Shown here piece after piece: positions 1-5,174 of a stretch of 6,074 nucleotides of DNA. The translations under genes were made by a program, and so were the position numbers. This DNA comes from Verrucomicrobiota bacterium (GTDB lineage: Bacteria > Verrucomicrobiota > Verrucomicrobiia > Limisphaerales > SXQI01). Every line of letters starts with the position of its first letter. Positions within the stretch are counted from its first letter, which is position 1. The stretch is from contig WBXJ01000174.1 in the NCBI GenBank assembly GCA_008933045.1, positions 1 to 6,074 of the forward strand. Direction: 5' to 3'. The notes beneath the pieces are model-generated. The model searched no databases. It saw only the letters and a program-made list of their open reading frames with translations, and was not told the DNA's origin.

Positions 1-554
1 AAGTTCCCCGGATAACCTTCCTCGCCATCTTTGCTGGTATAGGTCATGCGGACGGATTGATCGGGTAACACCTCCGCAGCCCAGACTTGTTTATCAAACC
101 CTTTAATCCCACCGTGGAGATGGTTGGGGCCGTTGTTGATCGCCAGAGTGTAATCCTTCCCGTCGAGGGTGAACTTTCCTTTGGCGATCCGGTTAGCGAC
201 GCGACCAGCGACCGCGCCAAAAAAGGGGTGTCCCTTGAGATAGGTTTCCAGATTATCAAAACCGCACACGACATTACCCAGCTTGCCCGAGCGATCCGGT
301 GCTAGTATCTCGGTGATGATGCCACCAAAATTGGTTAGCTTTACCACCACGCCGTTCTTATTGCGCAAGGTGAAAAGGCGAACAGAAGTGCCGTCGGAAG
401 TTTTTCCGAATTCTTTATTTTCGATCATGGGTGATGATGTTTTAGGGGTGACCTCGGCAGCGGATGCGTTGTGCGTCACCGCCCAACTGGCTGCTGCCAC
501 CGAGAGTAGGAATGCGCTGCGAGTAATCAAATAGTTTTTTGGAATAGGTTTCAT
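1..554 (-). CDS. galM: Exported aldose 1-epimerase (galactose mutarotase), 3' part beyond window
   Basis: Interconverts the alpha and beta anomers of aldohexoses such as galactose and glucose, feeding the Leloir pathway or general sugar uptake. Reading from the ATG at 554 gives 184 codons that stay open to the left edge, about half of a typical mutarotase. Residues 1-32 form a signal peptide: a basic start (MKPIPK...R12), a hydrophobic stretch, and an ASA-AE cleavage site, so the mature enzyme is probably periplasmic. Family motifs follow in order: NFGGIITE (75-82), GRVANRIAKGKF (117-128), NHLHGGIKGFDK (144-155, with the sugar-binding His in LHGG) and DGEEGYPGN (176-184). The catalytic acid His and base Glu of the family lie further on, outside the window. 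The start is 7 bp after the stop of the DUF1844 gene, so it is almost certainly the third gene of that operon. No Shine-Dalgarno is visible. The family call is secure; substrate preference cannot be read. Confidence 0.93.
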   Translation of the reverse strand, partial: MKPIPKNYLITRSAFLLSVAAASWAVTHNASAAEVTPKTSSPMIENKEFGKTSDGTSVRLFTLRNKNGVVVKLTNFGGIITEILAPDRSGKLGNVVCGFDNLETYLKGHPFFGAVAGRVANRIAKGKFTLDGKDYTLAINNGPNHLHGGIKGFDKQVWAAEVLPDQSVRMTYTSKDGEEGYPGN

Positions 555-561
555 GGGGTGC

Positions 562-1005
562 TCAATAGGTCTTTGAATAACGTTTGCGAGATTCGGGTGG
601 GGCTGTGGGGACTGGGGCTGGAGCCTCGGGGGGCAGGGGTGCGGGTGTGGTTTCCACGACTGGGACCGACGGAGCTTCGGCAGCGAGTCCCGGGGTGATA
701 TCTTGACCTGTGACCTCTTGGAAAGCCTGACGCACGGCGGTGAGACCTTTAGCGAGAAAATCTTGTTCGAACTGAGTCAGATTGCCGCGAGTGCGTGCCT
801 CGAGCATTTCCAGTTGATAGATATAAACTCTGGCGGAATCAGGTTCTTGGAACCGCTCGCCCGTCTCGGGGTTGGGAATTCTACCTAGGAACATGAGCGC
901 GGTGGTTGCCTGTTGCTTGATGGTATCCGCGAAAAGCGAGGTGAAGATTTCTTCTCGGGAGGGTTCACGCTGTGGAGCGTCTGGTGACAGGGGAGTAGTA
1001 GTCAT
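562..1005 (-). CDS. DUF1844 domain-containing protein
   Basis: A 147-residue cytoplasmic protein with no signal peptide or membrane segment. Residues about 18-100 match my recollection of the DUF1844 pattern: a helix starting with IFTSLFADTIKQQATTALMF, then LGRIPNPETGE, then a helix with the order YIYQLEMLEARTRGNLTQFE and a final helix LAKGLTAVRQAFQEV. The family is small, helical and has no established function. The C-terminal tail (about 108-140) is low-complexity, rich in Pro, Ala and Val, and ends in a basic stretch ESRKRYSKTY. Its ATG overlaps the TGA of the upstream LON-domain gene in an ATGA tetranucleotide, suggesting translational coupling, and its stop lies 7 bp before the mutarotase start. 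No Shine-Dalgarno precedes the ATG, which fits re-initiation after the upstream stop. Family assignment is from remembered motif pattern only. Confidence 0.85.
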   Translation of the reverse strand: MTTTPLSPDAPQREPSREEIFTSLFADTIKQQATTALMFLGRIPNPETGERFQEPDSARVYIYQLEMLEARTRGNLTQFEQDFLAKGLTAVRQAFQEVTGQDITPGLAAEAPSVPVVETTPAPLPPEAPAPVPTAPPESRKRYSKTY

Positions 1006-1676
1006 GATTTTTGTTTGGAGCGAGCCTTAACTTTGGCGAGGAGGAACTTAATTAAAAGAGTGAGACGCTGTTCGAGATCGGCTGTTTCGAGGATGGCCTG
1101 ACGTTCCAGAACATCATCTAATAAAGCACCGGAAATAATGTCAGCCAGTTGGCAGGGATCCTGAATACGGCGAAGATGCTGCAAAATATGGTCGAAGGAT
1201 ACGGGTGTGGAATTTGACTTTCCTTTGGGCTCGGGAGCCATCACAAGGTGCAACGGGATTTCCCAACCGTATTGATTTGGTTTCGCGACGATATCCACGA
1301 CTTTTGAAGCCAAGGAGGTAATGCGTGTCTTTTCAGAGATGAAGGTTGGAATAGGTTCGATTCGTTGGACACGGAAGGGTTTGTAGCGCGAAACCTTTCC
1401 TAGGGCGACGCGAGCCAACCCTTGGAGGACGAGGTGCGAGGTTCCATCTTTGTATTGCACGCAGGCACGAATCAAGCCGAGCCCCGCAACGGTACAGGGT
1501 GTTTCGCGCGTTTGCCCGGGTTTGCGCAACGCCACAACAAAGGTGCGATGTGTGGCCAAGGATTCGGCCAGCATCATTCGATAACGAGGCTCGAAAATAA
1601 ACAACGGGAGCATGCCCTGTGGAAACAGGGTTGAACTCGACAAGGTCATGACTGGTGCTTCAGTTGGCAAAAGCAT
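1002..1676 (-). CDS. Stand-alone LON substrate-binding (LON-N) domain protein
   Basis: A 224-residue protein made only of the N-terminal domain of Lon protease (the LON/PUA-like fold). There is no AAA+ ATPase or Ser-Lys protease domain, so it is not itself a protease. Diagnostic stretches are LFPQGMLPLFIFEPRYRMML (17-36, the family's LPLxIFEPRYRxM), then a beta-rich part with CTVAGLGLIRACVQYKDGTS and LVLQGLARVAL, and a helical C-terminal part containing QLADIISGALLDDVLERQAI followed by LETADLEQRLTLLIKFLL. In bacteria such single-domain proteins are thought to bind proteins or peptides, but their role is mostly unknown. The start is uncertain: ATG at 1676 gives the listed protein, while ATG at 1649 (Met10) would also keep the whole domain; neither has a Shine-Dalgarno. 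It is first in the operon with DUF1844 (4-bp overlap) and the mutarotase. Confidence 0.9.
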   Translation of the reverse strand: MLLPTEAPVMTLSSSTLFPQGMLPLFIFEPRYRMMLAESLATHRTFVVALRKPGQTRETPCTVAGLGLIRACVQYKDGTSHLVLQGLARVALGKVSRYKPFRVQRIEPIPTFISEKTRITSLASKVVDIVAKPNQYGWEIPLHLVMAPEPKGKSNSTPVSFDHILQHLRRIQDPCQLADIISGALLDDVLERQAILETADLEQRLTLLIKFLLAKVKARSKQKS

Positions 1677-1703
1677 GAATAGAATGTAAGTTGATCCGTC
1701 ACT

Positions 1704-1732
1704 AATTCAAGGTGAAGATGTAGGCTTGTCAA
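1704..1732 (-). promoter_or_regulatory. Candidate sigma70 promoter for the LON-domain operon
   Basis: On the minus strand a perfect -35 box TTGACA (1732-1727) is followed after 17 bp by TGAATT (1709-1704), which matches 3 of 6 consensus -10 positions, including the first and last T. Transcription would begin near 1697, leaving a leader of about 20 nt before the ATG at 1676. The -35 is convincing; the -10 is weak, so the call is tentative. Confidence 0.35.
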
Positions 1733-1773
1733 AACCGAGGACATCTCGCATCGTTTAACCAGCTACCAGAACT

Positions 1774-2520
1774 ATGAACTCGAAACCTGTTGCGATCCTC
1801 TTGATCATCCTCTGTCTTTTGCTAAGCGCGTCGCTTTACTACCGGCATACCAAAGCGGTGGAAAAGGGGATTGAGGATGGGGCCCGCATTACTTCCCTCG
1901 CCGACCAAGTGGTTAAGAAGGACATTGCGCTGCGGGAGCAGACAGAAGTGAATATTTCGTTGGATAAAGATTTGCAGACGCGCACCGAGGAGTTGGGAAA
2001 GGTCTCCGACAACTTGGTAAAGACCTCAAAAAATTTAGTAAAAACTGAGGCAGACGCCAAGGCAGCAATCGCGGCGCTCACGGTGGAGATTACAAAGAAA
2101 GAAGCGCGCATCACCGATTTGGAAGGGGAACGTGATGATCTGACAAAGAAAATGGCAGATTTGAACGGCTCAATCACTTCACTGGAAGGAAAGATTGACG
2201 CCACCCAGAAAAAATTGGCCGCGTCCGAAGGCGATCGGGAGTTTTTATTGAAGGAATTGAAACGGTTGCAGGCGGAGAAATCCGCGCTCGAACGCCAATT
2301 TCATGATCTAGCCATCCTTCGTGATCAAGTGAAAAAGCTGAAGGACGAACTCTCGATCTCAAAACGATTAGACTGGATCAAGCGGGGCCTATACGGCGAC
2401 TCCAAGGGCGGAGAACGGATGATGAAAAGCATGAACCCGCCACCGCGTGTGGTGAAGCCCAATTTTGATCTCAACGTCGAACTCAAACAAAACACCAACG
2501 CCCCCGCCGTGGTGAAATAG
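1774..2520 (+). CDS. Membrane-anchored coiled-coil protein of unknown function
   Basis: I do not recognise a named family. The 248-residue protein begins MNSKP and then has one hydrophobic segment (about 6-23, VAILLIILCLLLSASLYY) followed by RH and Lys. The segment lacks a clear lipobox or cleavage site, so it is probably an uncleaved signal anchor that leaves the rest in the periplasm. Residues about 35-195 are highly charged (Lys, Glu, Asp) with hydrophobic residues every 3-4 positions and almost no Pro or Gly, the pattern of a long coiled coil. A short internal duplication NLVKT occurs twice near residue 85. The C-terminal 50 residues change character: a segment RLDWIKRGLYGDSKGGERMM, then Pro-rich sequence and NFDLNVELKQN. 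It could be a structural or envelope-spacing protein, but no function should be assigned. It is read divergently from the LON operon; moaA follows after 39 bp. No Shine-Dalgarno is seen before the ATG. Confidence 0.8.
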   Translation: MNSKPVAILLIILCLLLSASLYYRHTKAVEKGIEDGARITSLADQVVKKDIALREQTEVNISLDKDLQTRTEELGKVSDNLVKTSKNLVKTEADAKAAIAALTVEITKKEARITDLEGERDDLTKKMADLNGSITSLEGKIDATQKKLAASEGDREFLLKELKRLQAEKSALERQFHDLAILRDQVKKLKDELSISKRLDWIKRGLYGDSKGGERMMKSMNPPPRVVKPNFDLNVELKQNTNAPAVVK

Positions 2521-2559
2521 AGCGAGCACGCGACATTCTCTGGTGCCTGAAAACGTTGG

Positions 2560-3624
2560 ATGAGCACCCGGATACTATCCGATTCATTTGGTCGGGTGAT
2601 GCGTGACCTAAGGGTCAGTGTCACCGATCGCTGCAATTTTCGATGCGTGTATTGTCTACCGGAGACGGATCAAGCGGCGAATTTCTATCGCTCCAAATTT
2701 GATCCGCTCAAAAACCCGACGCCGATTAAGCTCGCGTTGCCACCCTCGCAACCCAAGAGCCAGATACTAACCTTCGAGGAGATCGAGCGAGTGGTTCGCA
2801 TAGCTGCAGAGCTAGGAGTCGAAAAGGTGCGGTTGACCGGAGGCGAACCGTTATTGCGTCAGAATATCGAATTATTGGTGGGCAAACTGGCGAGCGTTCC
2901 AGGTTTGAAGGACTTAGCCATGACCAGTAACGGGTTCCTGTTTAACCGAAAAGCGCAGGCTCTACGGGACGCAGGGCTTACAAGAATGAGCTTCAGCCTC
3001 GATTCTTTAGACGAAGCGAATTTCAAAAAAATGACGGGCCGCGAGGGCTTAAACGAGGTGATCCGTTCGATTCGTTTGGCAAAGCAGCTCGGGATGAATC
3101 CGGTAAAGATTAACGCTGTCGTGATCCGTGGATTGAACGACCATGAATTGGTCGCCTTGGTTCGATTCGCGATGGCGGAAGGGGTTCAAATGAGGTTCAT
3201 CGAGTTCATGCCGCTGGATTCTAGTCGAGGCTGGTTGCGGGAATTGGTGGTCTCAGGCCGCGAAATCTTGGAGCAATTGTCGAACCACTTCACGCTAGAG
3301 CCTGTGGTGAGCACCCAACCTTCCGAAACGGCGAGACGCTGGAAGGTGAACGGCACAGAATCCGAGGTGGGGATTATCGCGCCAGTGACAGAAGCATTTT
3401 GCGGCCATTGCAACCGGTTGCGGTTGACTGCGGATGGCAAAATCAGAACCTGCCTCTTCAGTCTGGGGGAGCATGATCTCCGAGGGTTGATTCGAGGTGG
3501 AGCGGACGATGCGACAATCCAGAGGCGACTCAGGGAAATCGTTTGGGGAAAGGAAGATCGCCATCATATCGGAGAGAGCGAATTCGAACAACCTGAGCGG
3601 ACTATGAGCTGCATCGGTGGTTGA
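2560..3624 (+). CDS. moaA: GTP 3',8-cyclase MoaA (molybdenum cofactor biosynthesis)
   Basis: Radical-SAM enzyme that converts GTP to 3',8-cyclo-7,8-dihydro-GTP, which MoaC turns into cPMP, the first stable Moco intermediate; cytoplasmic. The protein has 354 residues, slightly longer than usual (about 330-340). Visible landmarks: FGRVMRDLRVSVTDRCNFRC at 10-29, with the SAM-cluster cysteines C25, C29 and C32 (CxxxCxxC); LTGGEPLLR (92-100) for SAM binding; the second, substrate-side cluster CGHCNRLRLTADG with C281, C284 and C298 (Cx2Cx13C); and the C-terminal IGG, whose GG is needed for radical chemistry in the family. All expected cysteines are present, so it should be active. Odd point: 37 residues separate C32 from the LTFEEI helix, roughly 20 more than in the S. 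aureus protein as I recall it. The start fits the family N-terminus. No moaC, moaE, moaD or moeA is adjacent; the coiled-coil gene ends 39 bp upstream and may share a transcript. Confidence 0.96.
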   Translation: MSTRILSDSFGRVMRDLRVSVTDRCNFRCVYCLPETDQAANFYRSKFDPLKNPTPIKLALPPSQPKSQILTFEEIERVVRIAAELGVEKVRLTGGEPLLRQNIELLVGKLASVPGLKDLAMTSNGFLFNRKAQALRDAGLTRMSFSLDSLDEANFKKMTGREGLNEVIRSIRLAKQLGMNPVKINAVVIRGLNDHELVALVRFAMAEGVQMRFIEFMPLDSSRGWLRELVVSGREILEQLSNHFTLEPVVSTQPSETARRWKVNGTESEVGIIAPVTEAFCGHCNRLRLTADGKIRTCLFSLGEHDLRGLIRGGADDATIQRRLREIVWGKEDRHHIGESEFEQPERTMSCIGG

Positions 3625-3684
3625 AATCTGCTGGGGTTGGTGAAGGGAATTTTGGTTTCTGAAGCGGTTGTAGAATAATCATCT

Positions 3685-3713
3685 TTGACAAGGGGTGAGG
3701 CGGTTGGCATGGT
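3685..3713 (+). promoter_or_regulatory. Candidate sigma70 promoter for the phosphofructokinase gene
   Basis: A perfect -35 box TTGACA (3685-3690) is followed after 17 bp by CATGGT (3708-3713), which keeps A at position 2 and T at positions 3 and 6 of the -10 consensus. Transcription would start near 3720, giving a leader of about 70 nt before the preferred ATG at 3792. This placement argues against a start at the TTG at 3714, which would lie upstream of the transcript's 5' end. The -10 is imperfect, so confidence is moderate. Confidence 0.4.
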
Positions 3714-3791
3714 TTGACTGCGGTTAATTGTCCAGAACAAGCCTGCAGGCGGATGGATTTTTTGTCCGCATACGACGAGAACAATACTTTT

Positions 3792-5063
3792 ATGGGAGAA
3801 CTAGTTGGAAATTTATTGGTGGCGCAATCGGGTGGGCCGACTGCGGTCATCAACGCAAGCGTGGCTGGGGTAGTGCAAGAAGCAGGTCGCCATGGATGCA
3901 TTGAGGAAATCTACGCCGGATTGAATGGTATTTTAGGCATCTTGAACGAAGAGCTGATCGACCTGAATGAGGAGAAGGCTAGGGCGATAGAGGGTCTGAA
4001 ATTCACACCGGGGCCAGCGTTTGGCACTTGCCGCTACAAGATCAATTTCACGAAAAATCCCGAGGCCGCTGCCAAGGACATGGATCGCCTGTTTCAAGTG
4101 TTCGAGGCTCATAACATCCGTTACTTTTTCTACGCGGGTGGCAACGATTCGCAGGATACCTCGAACCGGATCCATGCTGAGGCGGTTAAGCGCAATTACG
4201 AAATTCGCGTGGTCGGGGTGCCAAAGACGATTGATAACGATCTTCCACACACAGATCACTGCCCCGGATACGGTTCGGCAATCAAGTATTGCGCGACAAC
4301 GGTCATGGAAATTGGAATGGACGTGGGCGGAATGGCGACGGACGACGGTTCTTGTTGCATCGTGGAAGTCATGGGGCGTTCGGCAGGCTGGATAGCAGCC
4401 GGAACGGTTTTGGCGAAACGAAATCCAGCCGATGCGCCGCACATTATCCTCATGCCTGAGATTGCCTTCAACGAGGCCGCGTTCTTGGCAAAGGTCAAGG
4501 AAACAGTCGCCGCAAACAAGTTTTGTATCGTGGTAGTTGGAGAAGGGTTGAAGAACGCCCAAGGCGAGGAATTAGGTGCAGATAAATCCCGTGTGGATGC
4601 GTTTGGTCACGCAGTGCTCTCCGGTGCAGCCGAGCGGCTGGCGGAACTGGTGCAGGGCAAACTGAATACCAAGACTCGCACTGTCAAACTAGGCTATGCC
4701 CAAAGATCGGCAGCCCATTTTGCAAGTTTGACAGATGCTAACGAGGCGGCGCAATGCGGCGAGGCAGCGGTCAAGGCGGCTATCGAGGGGCGGAGCGGAT
4801 TTATGGTGAAACTCGTGCGCACCTCCAATGCTCCCTACAAAGTGACGACCGATCTTCAGGATTTGAATGACATTGCCAACGTGGAGCACTTCCTGCCCCG
4901 CGAATGGATCAGTGAGGATGGGTTCCTCCCGAACGAAAAGTTTGTGGAGTATGCTCGCCCGTTGATCGAAGGTGAGGTTCGACCCGTCACCGAAGGTGGT
5001 CTGCCGAAATATGTCGTGTTGGAAAAGACCAAGGTCGAAAAGAAGTTGAGTCCCCGTTCCTAA
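3792..5063 (+). CDS. pfp: PPi-type 6-phosphofructokinase
   Basis: Phosphorylates fructose 6-phosphate to fructose 1,6-bisphosphate in glycolysis; in PPi-using members the reaction is near equilibrium and also runs backward for gluconeogenesis. The 423-residue protein begins MGELVGNLLVAQSGGPTAVI, the family's first strand and glycine-rich loop. The nucleotide/PPi site reads GGNDSQDT (116-123): Asp119 occupies the position that is Gly104 in ATP-dependent E. coli PfkA. PKTIDND (144-150) has Lys145 where PfkA has Gly124, and contains the catalytic Asp148. MGRSAGW (194-200) is the substrate-binding MGR motif; GEGL and LGYAQRS follow further on. The Asp plus Lys pair is the known signature of PPi use. 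The frame stays open upstream to a TTG at 3714 and an ATG at 3753, but the family begins at MGEL, so 3792 is preferred. It is probably a single-gene unit with its own promoter and a strong terminator 22 bp after the stop. Confidence 0.94.
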   Translation: MGELVGNLLVAQSGGPTAVINASVAGVVQEAGRHGCIEEIYAGLNGILGILNEELIDLNEEKARAIEGLKFTPGPAFGTCRYKINFTKNPEAAAKDMDRLFQVFEAHNIRYFFYAGGNDSQDTSNRIHAEAVKRNYEIRVVGVPKTIDNDLPHTDHCPGYGSAIKYCATTVMEIGMDVGGMATDDGSCCIVEVMGRSAGWIAAGTVLAKRNPADAPHIILMPEIAFNEAAFLAKVKETVAANKFCIVVVGEGLKNAQGEELGADKSRVDAFGHAVLSGAAERLAELVQGKLNTKTRTVKLGYAQRSAAHFASLTDANEAAQCGEAAVKAAIEGRSGFMVKLVRTSNAPYKVTTDLQDLNDIANVEHFLPREWISEDGFLPNEKFVEYARPLIEGEVRPVTEGGLPKYVVLEKTKVEKKLSPRS

Positions 5064-5084
5064 TCGGTGTGTTGATTTTTTCAC

Positions 5085-5118
5085 AGGCGGTCACGCTGAG
5101 GCGTTGACCGCCTTTTTT
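5085..5118 (+). terminator. Rho-independent terminator after the phosphofructokinase gene
   Basis: A perfect 9-bp stem AGGCGGTCA (5085-5093) / TGACCGCCT (5105-5113) is followed directly by a run of six T (5113-5118). The 11-nt interior can pair further (CGC 5094-5096 with GCG 5101-5103, one bulged T), capped by TGAG. It begins 22 bp after the stop codon. The left flank has T rather than A residues, so it should act only on the plus strand and separates the phosphofructokinase from the aldehyde dehydrogenase. Confidence 0.92.
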
Positions 5119-5120
5119 AT

Positions 5121-5148
5121 TTGCAGTAAGACTCGGTCGCCATAGAAC
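5121..5148 (+). promoter_or_regulatory. Weak candidate promoter for the aldehyde dehydrogenase gene
   Basis: A promoter is expected in the 56 bp between the terminator and the ATG at 5175. The best fit I find is TTGCAG (5121-5126), 16 bp spacer, TAGAAC (5143-5148; 4 of 6 to the -10 consensus). The -35 matches at only three positions, so this is a guess supported mainly by context. Confidence 0.2.
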
Positions 5149-5174
5149 GTCGGAGATTACACAGAAGAGCACCT

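Noticed and set aside
87..534. Two plus-strand frames of 72-83 codons over the mutarotase
   Set aside because: They are opposite-strand shadows; the minus strand encodes a continuous, motif-rich mutarotase with a signal peptide across the same bases.
1002..1676. The LON-domain gene as a truncated Lon protease
   Set aside because: The domain is complete at both ends, including the C-terminal helical part, and the stop is coupled to the next gene. This matches the known stand-alone LON-N proteins rather than a broken lon.
3625..3684. A terminator after moaA
   Set aside because: No stem of useful length followed by T residues is present, so read-through into the phosphofructokinase gene cannot be excluded.
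3741..3769. Palindrome GCCTGCAGGC and nearby GCGGA/TCCGC hairpin as a riboswitch or attenuator
   Set aside because: The hairpin has only 5 bp and an 11-nt loop, and no known riboswitch core or leader peptide is visible. Chance is a sufficient explanation.
3933..4562. A 209-codon open frame on the minus strand, opposite the phosphofructokinase
   Set aside because: It lies wholly antisense to a gene with clear family motifs; the translation shows no recognisable domain and is rich in Arg, His and Cys, as expected for a frame shadow.
4689..5084. A 131-codon minus-strand frame over the 3' end of the phosphofructokinase
   Set aside because: Antisense shadow of a well-supported gene, with no start context or recognisable motif.
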